Assembly: GCA_910589035.1 (NCBI GenBank)
Contig: CAJUSI010000056.1
Location: 46,913-110,912 of the forward strand
From: an uncultured Acetatifactor sp.
GTDB taxonomy: Bacteria > Bacillota > Clostridia > Lachnospirales > Lachnospiraceae
DNA length: 64,000 nt
Direction of reading: 5' to 3'
Part shown: positions 1 through 7,910 of the stretch, one piece after another
Position numbering within the stretch: the first letter of the stretch is position 1
Layout of the letters: each line of letters opens with the position of its first letter
Made by a program: the position numbers and the translations under genes
The notes under the pieces: model-generated
Database searches by the model: none
What the model saw: the letters and a program-made list of their open reading frames with translations, nothing else
What the model was told of the DNA's origin: nothing

Positions 1-258
1 TGCCTGCAGTCCATGAGGGAGGAGTTCGCCGTCTCGGGGGAAAATGCCGGACTGCATATGCTTCTGACGTCAAAGGCGGGAATTCCGGAAAGGACTCTGG
101 TTCAAAGGGCGGCGGAGCAGGGAGTGAAGGTTTACGGTCTGTCGGAGAGTATGGTGGAGGATGCGCCGGACAGCGCCGCAGTACTTTTGGGCTTCGGGGG
201 ATTGTCCGGCGGGGAGATTGCAGAAGGGGTAAAGCGGCTGAAGAAGGCCTGGCTGTAA
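1..258 (+). CDS. MocR-like PLP-dependent regulator/aminotransferase, C-terminal end (partial)
   Basis: The reading frame is open from base 1 to a TAA stop and covers about 85 residues of a protein whose start lies outside the window. The visible part has the shape of the C-terminal small domain of a fold-type I aminotransferase (AGLHMLL early on, then a run ending LGFGGLSGGEIAEGVKRL). That pattern is typical of MocR/PdxR-type regulators, in which a GntR helix-turn-helix is fused to an aminotransferase domain. An ordinary class I/II aminotransferase cannot be excluded because the N-terminus is missing. The gene converges on the small membrane protein gene at 372-743 and ends before a hairpin terminator at 341-362. 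Confidence 0.6.
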   Translation, partial: CLQSMREEFAVSGENAGLHMLLTSKAGIPERTLVQRAAEQGVKVYGLSESMVEDAPDSAAVLLGFGGLSGGEIAEGVKRLKKAWL

Positions 259-340
259 CATGAGGGAAGAGGGACGGAGAACCGGCGGTGAAGAAGGCCT
301 GGCAGAGGCGGGAAAGCAGGAGAGCGGGACGGAAGAGAAA

Positions 341-362
341 AAGCCGCTTACACAGCGGCTTT
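341..362. terminator. Bidirectional rho-independent terminator
   Basis: AAGCCGCT (341-348) pairs with AGCGGCTT (354-361) around a 5-nt loop, with A-rich sequence before it and TTTT after it. It lies between two convergent genes and can serve both. Confidence 0.7.
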
Positions 363-371
363 TAAGGGGTA

Positions 372-743
372 TCAGTTATCCTGGATAGGGGGCTCTTCGT
401 CGGAGCTGTCCTCTTCGTCAAAGAATTCCTCTACCGTCTCCTCGGCCTTCCCGGCGGCCTGCGCCACATGCTCCGCAAGGGGAGTGAAGGAGGAATCGGC
501 AGCTTCGTCTTTTTCGCCGGCGGAATCCGTGCTTTCGGTATCTTCCGTCTTGGGTTCAGGATTCAGGGGAACATAATTGCTGGATTGCGTACAGGCGTTG
601 TCCCTGCATTCGTCGAAATCATCATAATCCTCTTCCTCTGCATCCTGCGCAGCGTCCCTTTTCTTCAGTAAATAGCAGATTGCGCCGACAGCAGAACCGA
701 TTGCGGCAGTGAACAACAAAACTTTTCCAAATTTTTTAGCCAT
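372..743 (-). CDS. Small single-pass membrane protein with acidic tail
   Basis: The product is 123 residues. I chose the ATG at 743 because it follows AAAGGAG at good spacing; the longer frame reaching to 1535 would run antisense through the TetR gene. Residues 7-26 form a hydrophobic segment (KVLLFTAAIGSAVGAICYLL), then KKRD, and the remaining tail of about 90 residues is dominated by Asp, Glu and Ser, including EEEDYDDFDE and EEFFDEEDSSDEE. The positive charges right after the helix suggest the acidic tail is cytosolic. I do not recognise a family; it is YtxH-like in organisation only. It is divergent from the TetR gene at 891. Confidence 0.75.
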   Translation of the reverse strand: MAKKFGKVLLFTAAIGSAVGAICYLLKKRDAAQDAEEEDYDDFDECRDNACTQSSNYVPLNPEPKTEDTESTDSAGEKDEAADSSFTPLAEHVAQAAGKAEETVEEFFDEEDSSDEEPPIQDN

Positions 744-890
744 GGGTGACTCCTTTCGATTGGGGTAATTTGGTTTTTTGTACCAATTTGATATTAATAC
801 TATTTTGCAAAATTGAAAAGAGAATATGCATAATTTTACTAAAAATTTATAAAGCGCCCGGATGTAGGAAGCAAATAAGGAGCAAGATAC

Positions 891-1496
891 ATGAACAGCA
901 AATTTTTTGACCTGAAAAAGGAGAAGCAGGACAGGATGATCAACGCGGCACTGAAGATTTTTGCGATTCAGGGCTACCGCCATGGCAGCACGGATGATAT
1001 CGTGAGGGAGGCCGCTGTCAGCAAGGGACTGCTCTTCCATTATTTTGGCAGCAAGCTGGGGGTTTACTGTTTTATCTATGACTATAGCGTCAGGTTCATG
1101 AATCTTGAGCTGCGCTCTACGGTAAATTCCGGTGAAACAGAGCTTTTTGCGGTGATGAAGCAGATAGAGTGCGCCAGGATGCATGCCATGAAGGGATACC
1201 CCTATATGCAGCAGTTTCTGAACCGTTCGCTGTCGGAGGATTCCTATGAGGCGCTGGCGTCCGTGGAGACGAAGCGCAGTACGCTGGAGGAGACCTATGC
1301 GGGCATAGACGCGCAGATCGATTACGCCGCCCTGCCCGAAGGGGTGGACGGCCTGAAGCTGCGGAAAATGTTGGATTTCACCATTAAGGGGCTGATGACG
1401 GAACGCTTTCAGGAAGCCTCCTTTCAGCCGGAAATGCTCTATGAGGAAATCTGTGATTACCTGGATATGACAAGGACAATCGTGTACCGCCGGTAA
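891..1496 (+). CDS. TetR/AcrR-family transcriptional regulator
   Basis: A 201-residue protein with the TetR layout. An N-terminal helix-turn-helix spans roughly residues 12-58; FAIQGYRHGSTDDIVREA and SKGLLFHYFGSK match the recognition-helix region of the family. The C-terminal ligand domain is variable, so the inducer cannot be told. TetR proteins are dimeric repressors that often control a neighbouring transporter or enzyme. Here the neighbours are the divergent small membrane protein (372-743) and the convergent DUF6062 gene, so a target is not obvious. An upstream TTGTAC-17-TATTTT (778-806) is a weak candidate promoter. Confidence 0.88.
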   Translation: MNSKFFDLKKEKQDRMINAALKIFAIQGYRHGSTDDIVREAAVSKGLLFHYFGSKLGVYCFIYDYSVRFMNLELRSTVNSGETELFAVMKQIECARMHAMKGYPYMQQFLNRSLSEDSYEALASVETKRSTLEETYAGIDAQIDYAALPEGVDGLKLRKMLDFTIKGLMTERFQEASFQPEMLYEEICDYLDMTRTIVYRR

Positions 1497-1581
1497 TAGC
1501 GCGGAGTCTGATTCCGCACCCCCCCGGACTTTCATGCAGGCGCAGCCCGGATGCCTGGGAGGTACAACGGCTGCGGAGCCG

Positions 1582-2340
1582 CTATTTGCTCATTTTATAA
1601 GGGGCATCCGCCGGGTAGCCGCCCTTGAGCTTCTGCATGCCCCGCTGGATGGAATCCCGGGAATTTCTCCAGTCGGCATCCTTGTTGCGGTAATCGAATT
1701 TCTCCACCATCCAGGAGACATCCTCAGCCAGGCGCTCCATATTGCGCTCCATCAGAGGAAGCAGGATGCTGTAGAAGTCTTCTCTTGCATTGTTGGAAAG
1801 CCTGGTGTCCGCGGCCTCGCATAAGTCTCCGAAGTGGTGGAGGCAGAAGCCCCTGCCTTCCGTGATTTTCCTGCGAAAGTCTGCGTCCTGGTTCCACAGG
1901 TAGAAAAAGGTATCCATGTATCTGGCGTAGGTCTCTTTAAAATGATCGCAGATATAGCAGGAAGCCTCCTTTTTATGTACCCACATGCTGAGGGCATTGG
2001 TATTCTCGGGCCTGCGCAGCTTGTCCTTCAAGGAAAGCCTGGCGGGTTTAAATCGGGCGAATTCTTCCTTCATCTCGCCGATTACCTTCCGATAATGGGT
2101 CTTCAGAATCCATGCATTGCCCAAGGCGTTGCCGTAGGCAAACATTTTCTGGAAATGCTGTCTGCAGAAACCGGCTTTGTCCGTCATTTCACGGATATCG
2201 GCCTCCATATAGGAAGAGCCGCTGCCCAGTACAAAGTCCAGCAGATCCTGTTCCACGCTTCTCTCGATAAAGCAGAAGGGGCATTCGTCACCGGCGTTTA
2301 CCGCATCATTTAAGGGAATTGTGTATAGCTGTTCTTTCAT
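1582..2340 (-). CDS. DUF6062 family protein
   Basis: A 252-residue soluble protein. It has a recurring Cys/His pattern: CPFC near residues 21-24, CRQH near 59, CYICDH near 131 and CLHH near 166. This matches the DUF6062 family of Firmicutes, whose function is unknown. The paired CxxC and CxxH motifs suggest metal or Fe-S binding, but that is inference. The start at 2340 follows AGAGGA. There is no partner gene on the same strand. The gene converges on the TetR regulator, leaving 85 bp between them. Confidence 0.75.
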   Translation of the reverse strand: MKEQLYTIPLNDAVNAGDECPFCFIERSVEQDLLDFVLGSGSSYMEADIREMTDKAGFCRQHFQKMFAYGNALGNAWILKTHYRKVIGEMKEEFARFKPARLSLKDKLRRPENTNALSMWVHKKEASCYICDHFKETYARYMDTFFYLWNQDADFRRKITEGRGFCLHHFGDLCEAADTRLSNNAREDFYSILLPLMERNMERLAEDVSWMVEKFDYRNKDADWRNSRDSIQRGMQKLKGGYPADAPYKMSK

Positions 2341-2562
2341 GCCGATTCCTCTCTGTCCGTTTTGCGGACCTTAATGCAATGTTTTCCACAGTGATTCTCC
2401 GGATATCCGGCCGCCGTGTCCCTGCATGGAAGGGAAGCGGCTGACGGAGCTGCCGGGAACTGTGGAGAGGCGTTCAAACCGTCAAGGATAGTGTACAATA
2501 TTTTTTACGAAATTGCTACACCTTTGTAACAAATGAAAATTTAAAATTTAAGATTTTTTAAG

Positions 2563-2591
2563 TTGTAAAGTGGACAAAGTAAGGATATTAT
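2563..2591 (+). promoter_or_regulatory. Sigma-A promoter for the MBOAT gene
   Basis: TTGTAA (2563-2568), a 17-nt spacer and TATTAT (2586-2591) in AT-rich DNA, giving a leader of about 50 nt before the TTG start at 2646. The 305-bp gap 2341-2645 holds nothing else I can name. Confidence 0.6.
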
Positions 2592-2645
2592 ATTGTATAT
2601 GAAGTGTGTATATTATATATGAAGTAACGAAAGATGTGATGACTC

Positions 2646-4031
2646 TTGATTTTCAGCAGTGTAGAATTTCTGCTCTATTTTCTGCCGCTTTTTTTGCTTC
2701 TGTATGCTTTGACTCCCAAAAGGCTGAAAAATGTGACACTTTTGTCAGGAAGCCTTATTTTTTATGCCCTTGGGGAGCCAAAGTACCTGGTCATACTCAT
2801 GTTGTCCGTATTGATCAATTATTTCTTCGGGCGGCATCTGGTGCGGGCAGCAGGGAAGAACGGCAGTGAAGAAAACAAAATAAAATTGAATAAGAGACGA
2901 GGAGGCGTATTTGCCCTGGCGCTTGTATTTAATTTGGGTCTTTTGGCGTTTTTTAAATACGGAGCGGGGAAAGCCGACCTTCCCATGGGAATCAGCTTTT
3001 ATACTTTTCAGATTTTGTCCTGGCTGATCGACGGATACCGGGAGAAACAGAAAAGGGAGGTATCCTTCTTGAACTTTGCCGCCTATGTGACCATGTTTCC
3101 TCAGCTGCTTTCCGGTCCGCTGGTGCCGTACGGGGAGCTGGAGAAGCCCCTGAAGAGCAGGGAATTTACCGCCGGGAATCTGCAGGAGGGACTGAAGATA
3201 TTTGCCCTGGGCCTGGCGGGGAAGGTGCTTTTGGCGGATCGGATCGGCCTGCTGTGGCAGGAGGTGCAGGTCACGGGCTTTGAAAGCATTTCCGCGCCGC
3301 TGGCCTGGATGGGTGCTCTTTCCTACTCCCTGAAAATTTACTTTGATTTCAGCGGTTATTCCCTGATGGCGATGGGCGTGGGCAGGATGCTGGGCTTTGA
3401 GCTGCCGGAGAATTTCAATCTCCCCTATATGGCCGCTTCTGTCAGGGAGTTTTACCGCAGATGGCATATCACCCTGGGCAGGTGGTTCTGCAAATATGTC
3501 TACATCCCTTTAGGGGGGAACCGCAGGGGCGAGCTTCGGACAGTCTGCAACCTTCTGGCAGTATGGTTTCTGACGTCCCTGTGGCATGGAAGCACGGCGA
3601 ATTTCCTGATCTGGGGAATGTTTCTGTGGCTTGCCATTGTAATTGAGAGGCAGCTGGAGGCGCTGGGCGTCAGCGCGCATCTGAAAAAGGGACGGGCAGG
3701 CTCCTGTGCCATCTCTATATGGGCGTTCATCCCGATTACCTGGGTCTGCTTTGCCGTCACGGATGTGGAGCAGCTGCAGATTTATCTGGGCAGGATGTTC
3801 GGCTTGCTGCCCGGCATAAATGTAAGTGCACAGGACTGGCTCCGTGCCCTGAAGGATTACGGTATGCTGTTTTTGGGGTGCGCGCTTGCCTGTACTTCCC
3901 TGCCCAGGAAGCTGTTTGGGAGGTTTAAGGATACGCTGATAGGAGGGATTCTGCTGGCGGCGCTGTTCTGGTTCTGTATCTGGAGACTGCAGCGGGAGGG
4001 CCTGAATCCGTTTATGTATCTGCAGTTCTGA
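2646..4031 (+). CDS. MBOAT-family membrane O-acyltransferase (AlgI/DltB-like)
   Basis: A 461-residue polytopic protein of the membrane-bound O-acyltransferase family, which moves acyl groups across the membrane onto polysaccharides or wall polymers. The N-terminus IFSSVEFLLYFLPLFLLLY is typical of bacterial AlgI-like members. FYRRWHITLGRW carries a His near 274, and SLWHGSTANFLIWG carries the invariant His at about 314. The start is a TTG: the preceding in-frame TGA lies only one codon upstream (2640-2642), and later starts would remove the conserved first helix. The ribosome binding site is weak. An SGNH partner follows 128 bp downstream, as in AlgI/AlgJ and DltB/DltD pairs, so the two probably acetylate a surface glycan. 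Confidence 0.92.
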   Translation: MIFSSVEFLLYFLPLFLLLYALTPKRLKNVTLLSGSLIFYALGEPKYLVILMLSVLINYFFGRHLVRAAGKNGSEENKIKLNKRRGGVFALALVFNLGLLAFFKYGAGKADLPMGISFYTFQILSWLIDGYREKQKREVSFLNFAAYVTMFPQLLSGPLVPYGELEKPLKSREFTAGNLQEGLKIFALGLAGKVLLADRIGLLWQEVQVTGFESISAPLAWMGALSYSLKIYFDFSGYSLMAMGVGRMLGFELPENFNLPYMAASVREFYRRWHITLGRWFCKYVYIPLGGNRRGELRTVCNLLAVWFLTSLWHGSTANFLIWGMFLWLAIVIERQLEALGVSAHLKKGRAGSCAISIWAFIPITWVCFAVTDVEQLQIYLGRMFGLLPGINVSAQDWLRALKDYGMLFLGCALACTSLPRKLFGRFKDTLIGGILLAALFWFCIWRLQREGLNPFMYLQF

Positions 4032-4047
4032 ACCTGACCTGCATATG

Positions 4048-4084
4048 CCGGAACCGAAATTCTGCCGGAATGTGCGGAATTTCG
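4048..4084 (+). repeat. Dispersed 37-nt repeat, copy A
   Basis: Begins CCGGAACCGAAATTCTGCCG just after the MBOAT stop and recurs with four mismatches at 41172-41208. It holds an 8-bp inverted repeat, CGAAATTC and GAATTTCG, 14 nt apart. Confidence 0.7.
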
Positions 4085-4159
4085 CCGTATCGTCTTACGC
4101 GGAAATGCCCGGCGGAATCTGACAAAAGATATTTGAGAAACGAAAAGCAGGTGAATGCC

Positions 4160-5200
4160 TTGAAATGGATAAAGAATAGATTATACTTGTTTTTGTTCCT
4201 GGGAATGGGAATTGTATATTTGTCCTGTGTGGATAAATGGCAGGTGTACGCCACAGCGCTGGAGCAGATCAAGAGCTGGAGCCAGGCGGCGGGTCCGTCC
4301 CTGGAGAATGGGAGCGAAAGCACAGACGGAGAAGCCGGGCCTTCCCACAGCGAAAATCATGAGGGGAATTCATCCCCGGAGGAGAATCCCGGGGACGGAA
4401 GCGGAGAGAGCGCGGAGCCGGAGGGAAGCATGCCCGGGGAAAGCCAGACGCCGCCGGAAGGAAGCGTGTCCGGGGAGAGCCAGATGCCGCCGGAAGGAAG
4501 TGTGCCCGGGGAAAATGTGGCAGGAGAGAGCATGGAGCCCTCGGAGGGAGAACCCTCCGCCAGCGGGGAAGCTTCCGGGGAGGAGAATGGCGGAGAACCG
4601 GTGTACAATACTGTGGAGGACGATTACTTTGCGGACGCCGTGTTTATCGGAGACTCCAGAACCGTGGGGCTGTTTGAATACGGCGGACTGGAGGAGATTA
4701 CCGCCTTCTATGCTTCCAAGGGGCTGACCGTGTATAAAATGTTTGACTCCCCCATTGTGTCCGTCCCGGAGCAGAGGGATAAAATCACTATAGAAGAAGC
4801 CCTGCAGACCAACAGCTTTGCCAAGATCTATCTGATGATCGGCATCAACGAAATGGGCACGGGAACGGTGGACAGCTTTATGGAAAAATATCAGGAAGCT
4901 GTAGCCCATCTTCAGGAACTGCAGCCGGATGCGATTATCTACCTGCAGGCCATTATCAGGGTGACTGCAGAGCGTTCTGCCAAGGGTGACTATATTCACA
5001 ATGAGGGGATCCAGGAGCGCAATGAGAGGATTGCCCAGCTTGCGGATAACAAAAAGATATTTTTCCTGGATGTGAATCCGCTTATATGCGACGAGAACGG
5101 GGGAATGATACCTGAGTACACCTTTGACGGGGTGCATCTGAAGGCGAAATACATTGAGATCTGGAAGGATTATCTAAAGTCTCATGCAATATTTCCTTGA
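4160..5200 (+). CDS. Membrane-anchored SGNH/GDSL hydrolase, partner of MBOAT
   Basis: The product is 346 residues. I chose the TTG at 4160, preceded by AGGTGA; upstream frame sequence is unlikely to be coding. Residues about 7-23 form a signal anchor. Residues about 40-150 are a Pro/Glu/Gly/Ser linker with 12-residue repeats of the form GSxxGESQxPPE. The SGNH domain follows: Ser166 in GDSR, Asn230 in GIN and Asp323/His326 in DGVH. The domain is therefore extracellular. Enzymes of this kind pair with MBOAT proteins to complete O-acetyl transfer to a surface polymer, or remove the group. The polymer cannot be told from sequence. Confidence 0.85.
   Translation: MKWIKNRLYLFLFLGMGIVYLSCVDKWQVYATALEQIKSWSQAAGPSLENGSESTDGEAGPSHSENHEGNSSPEENPGDGSGESAEPEGSMPGESQTPPEGSVSGESQMPPEGSVPGENVAGESMEPSEGEPSASGEASGEENGGEPVYNTVEDDYFADAVFIGDSRTVGLFEYGGLEEITAFYASKGLTVYKMFDSPIVSVPEQRDKITIEEALQTNSFAKIYLMIGINEMGTGTVDSFMEKYQEAVAHLQELQPDAIIYLQAIIRVTAERSAKGDYIHNEGIQERNERIAQLADNKKIFFLDVNPLICDENGGMIPEYTFDGVHLKAKYIEIWKDYLKSHAIFP
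4423..4520 (+). repeat. 36-nt tandem repeat inside the SGNH linker
   Basis: Nearly three copies of a 36-nt unit encode GSMPGESQTPPE, GSVSGESQMPPE and a degenerate GSVPGENVAGE. Copy number could vary and change the linker length. Confidence 0.8.
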
Positions 5201-5234
5201 CGAATGAGTGCTTAAACATTATGATAATGGTCGG

Positions 5235-5265
5235 GGCTGCCGGTATTCTGATGCGGCAGCCTTTT
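5235..5265 (+). terminator. Rho-independent terminator after the SGNH gene
   Basis: GGCTGCCG (5235-5242) pairs with CGGCAGCC (5254-5261), followed by TTTT. A second hairpin, GCCGGAG/CTCCGGC (5283-5305), sits just ahead of the uraA ribosome binding site and could affect its expression. Confidence 0.8.
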
Positions 5266-5325
5266 CCATAAAATCAAATCATGCCGGAGGAATAAGAGCT
5301 CCGGCAGATACAGGAGGATGAATTC

Positions 5326-6720
5326 ATGAGCGAAAAAAAGAAAACCGCTCTCGGCGAAAACGGCATCTATGACGCCGGGAGCCTGGGGGCACCGAAGCTT
5401 ACGCTTCTGGGGCTGCAGCATATGTTTGCAATGTTCGGAGCAACCATTCTGGTTCCCATGCTGACGGGACTGGACGTCTCCACCACATTGCTGTTTGCCG
5501 GTCTGGGTACGCTGCTGTTCCATCTGCTGACAAAGGGTAAGGTACCCGCGTTCCTTGGTTCTTCCTTCGCGTTTCTGGGAGGATATGCCGCTATAGCGCC
5601 CATGACCGATGCTGCCGGGGCTGCGGCAGACAATTCAAAGCTTCTTCCGTACGCCTGCTTCGGTGTGGCGTGTGCGGGTCTCGTGTATCTGCTGCTTTCC
5701 CTTTTGATCAGGATATTCGGTATCGGCAAGGTGATGCGCTTCTTTCCGCCCATTGTGACGGGGCCCATCATTATTGCTATCGGATTGACGCTTTCCCAGT
5801 CCGCCATCGACAATTGCTCTGCGGACTGGCTGATTGCCATTGCGGCCATTGCCCTTGTGATCGTGTGCAATATCTGGGGAAAGGGCATGGTGAAGATCGT
5901 ACCCATTATCATCGGCGTTGTGGGCTCCTATGTGCTGGCGGCCGTGCTGAACCGGGTGGATTTCACTGCCGTAAAGGAAGCGGCCTGGTTCGGGCTTCCC
6001 ATTCATTGGGAAGAGACGGCCTTCTGGGCGCTGTCCGACGGAAATATATCCCTGCTTGTCACCTCGGTGATTACCATCATGCCCATTGCCCTTGCCACAA
6101 TTGTGGAGCATATTGGAGATATTTCCGCCATATCTTCTACTGTAGGGAAGAACTATATCAAGGAGCCGGGACTTCACCGTACCCTGCTGGGAGACGGCCT
6201 TGCCACCATTCTGGCGTCACTGTTCGGTGCGCCTGCCAACACTACGTACGGCGAGAATACCGGAGTGCTGGCGCTGACAAAGGTGTACGATCCCCTGGTA
6301 ATCCGCATCGCTGCCCTGTTTGCCATCCTGTTTTCCTTCTCGCCGAAATTTGCCGCCGTTATCGGGTGCATGCCCACAGCCACCTGCGGCGGCGTGTCTC
6401 TGGTGCTCTACGGCATGATTTCAGCGGTAGGTGTGCGAAATGTGGTGGAGACGCAGGTGGACTTTGCCAAGAGCCGGAATGTGATTATAGCAGCGCTGAT
6501 TCTGGTACTGTCCATCGGTATTAACTACAGCGCCGCAGGTGCCGTTGCATTTCGGATAGGGGAATTGTCCATTCGCTTTTCCGGTCTGGCTGTGGGGGCT
6601 TTGACGGGCATCATTCTGAATGCGGTTCTGCCCGGAAAGGATTATGTATTTGACGATGAAAAGCCCGGCCATACGGGGGTGGACTTTGCCGTAAGGGGCG
6701 GGAATAACAGCGGGAAATAA
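5326..6720 (+). CDS. uraA: Uracil permease (NCS2 family)
   Basis: A 464-residue integral membrane protein of the nucleobase-cation symporter-2 family, predicted to import uracil with protons. The N-terminal stretch LGLQHMFAMFGATILVPML and the NTTYGENTGVLALTKVYDP motif are characteristic of uracil permeases rather than xanthine permeases. About 12-14 hydrophobic segments span the chain. The start follows a strong AGGAGG. A terminator lies upstream, so it is transcribed separately from the SGNH gene. A dipeptidase follows after 40 bp and may share its transcript. No PyrR gene or attenuator is recognisable, although the 5283-5305 hairpin is a candidate control point. Confidence 0.93.
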   Translation: MSEKKKTALGENGIYDAGSLGAPKLTLLGLQHMFAMFGATILVPMLTGLDVSTTLLFAGLGTLLFHLLTKGKVPAFLGSSFAFLGGYAAIAPMTDAAGAAADNSKLLPYACFGVACAGLVYLLLSLLIRIFGIGKVMRFFPPIVTGPIIIAIGLTLSQSAIDNCSADWLIAIAAIALVIVCNIWGKGMVKIVPIIIGVVGSYVLAAVLNRVDFTAVKEAAWFGLPIHWEETAFWALSDGNISLLVTSVITIMPIALATIVEHIGDISAISSTVGKNYIKEPGLHRTLLGDGLATILASLFGAPANTTYGENTGVLALTKVYDPLVIRIAALFAILFSFSPKFAAVIGCMPTATCGGVSLVLYGMISAVGVRNVVETQVDFAKSRNVIIAALILVLSIGINYSAAGAVAFRIGELSIRFSGLAVGALTGIILNAVLPGKDYVFDDEKPGHTGVDFAVRGGNNSGK

Positions 6721-6760
6721 AGTCGAAGGTCATATCAGAAGAAGGGAAGGGGGATTTGCG

Positions 6761-7846
6761 ATGAAAGTCATAGATATGCACTGTGATACCATCAGCGAGC
6801 TGTTTGCGCTGAAGCAGAAAGGAACACCGGAGGCGCTCAGGAGCAACGGCCGTCACATGGATCTGCTGCGGATGAAGGAGAGCCGCTACCTGGTTCAGAA
6901 TTTTGCGCTCTTTGTGATGCTGGAGAAGGCGGAGGATCCCTGGGAACATGTATGCAGCCTGTATCGGCATTATCGGGAGGAACTGGAGAAGAACAGTGAC
7001 ATTCTGGCGCCGGTGCTTCGCTATTCCGATATTGCGTCAAATGAGGCGGCGGGAAAGCTGTCGTCCATGCTCACCGTGGAGGAGGGAGGCGTATGCGGAG
7101 GCGAGATCGGGAAGCTTTGCCGGCTCTATGATATGGGAGTGCGCATGCTTACGCTGACCTGGAATTTTGACAATGAAATCGGGCATCCCAATTACAGCAG
7201 GCTGCTGAATACCCAGCTGCGCGTGGCCATGGAGGAATGGAAGCATACCGGACCGGACAGCCCGGACCGGGAACGGAAGCGGGAGAGGGCACAGCTTGCG
7301 TACAGCTGCTATAGCCATATGCCGAACCTGACCGAAGGACTGACCGAGAGGGGAAGGGAATTTGTGACAAAGATGGAGGAGCTGGGGATGATTCCCGATG
7401 TGTCCCACCTGTCCGACGCCGGTTTCTACGATGTGCTGGAGACGACGAAGAAGCCCTTTGTAGCCAGCCACTCCAACGCCAGGGAAGTCTGTCACAGCGT
7501 GAGGAACATGAAGGATGATATGATCCGCAGGCTTGCTGACCGGGGCGGCGTCATGGGACTGAATTTCTGTGCGGATTTTCTGGAGGAAAAGCTCCTGGGG
7601 GAGAAGAACCCCGGCTCCATAGCCGCTGTAGTCCGCCATGCGAAGCATATCGTATCCGTGGGCGGTATAGAGGTTCTGGGCCTGGGAAGCGATTTTGACG
7701 GCATAGAGACCAACGAGGAGCTGCCCGGCGCCCAGAGCATGGGTGCGCTCTGGGAGGCGCTTTCCCGCGCCGGCTTCTCCGAAGATCAGCTGGACAAAAT
7801 ATTCTATAAGAACGTATTGCGGGTGTATGAAGATACGATCAAATAG
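6761..7846 (+). CDS. Membrane dipeptidase-like metallopeptidase (M19)
   Basis: A 361-residue protein of the renal dipeptidase family, zinc enzymes that cleave dipeptides, often with D-residues. The metal-binding HCDT motif sits at residues 7-10, the bridging Glu is in TVEEGG (about residue 107), and SHSNAREVCHSVRNMKDD and LGSDFDGI complete the site. Unlike mammalian enzymes there is no signal peptide, so it is probably cytosolic. The start follows GGGAAGGGGG. It lies 40 bp after uraA and ends at a clear terminator. A role in recycling peptides is likely; the substrate is unknown. Confidence 0.92.
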   Translation: MKVIDMHCDTISELFALKQKGTPEALRSNGRHMDLLRMKESRYLVQNFALFVMLEKAEDPWEHVCSLYRHYREELEKNSDILAPVLRYSDIASNEAAGKLSSMLTVEEGGVCGGEIGKLCRLYDMGVRMLTLTWNFDNEIGHPNYSRLLNTQLRVAMEEWKHTGPDSPDRERKRERAQLAYSCYSHMPNLTEGLTERGREFVTKMEELGMIPDVSHLSDAGFYDVLETTKKPFVASHSNAREVCHSVRNMKDDMIRRLADRGGVMGLNFCADFLEEKLLGEKNPGSIAAVVRHAKHIVSVGGIEVLGLGSDFDGIETNEELPGAQSMGALWEALSRAGFSEDQLDKIFYKNVLRVYEDTIK

Positions 7847-7876
7847 ATACGCAAAAGCATACAACATCCTGTTTGG

Positions 7877-7910
7877 CTCTCGTTCTCTTCAGGACGGGAG
7901 TTTTTCTTTT
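7877..7910 (+). terminator. Rho-independent terminator overlapping the 3' end of the AraC-type gene
   Basis: CTCTCGT (7877-7883) pairs with ACGGGAG (7894-7900, one G-T pair), followed by TTTTTCTTTT. The stop codon of the convergent gene (7889) lies in the loop, so the two transcription units share this DNA. Confidence 0.85.

Noticed and set aside
744..1535. N-terminal extension of the small acidic membrane protein
   Set aside because: It runs antisense through the TetR gene; the ATG at 743 has an ideal ribosome binding site.
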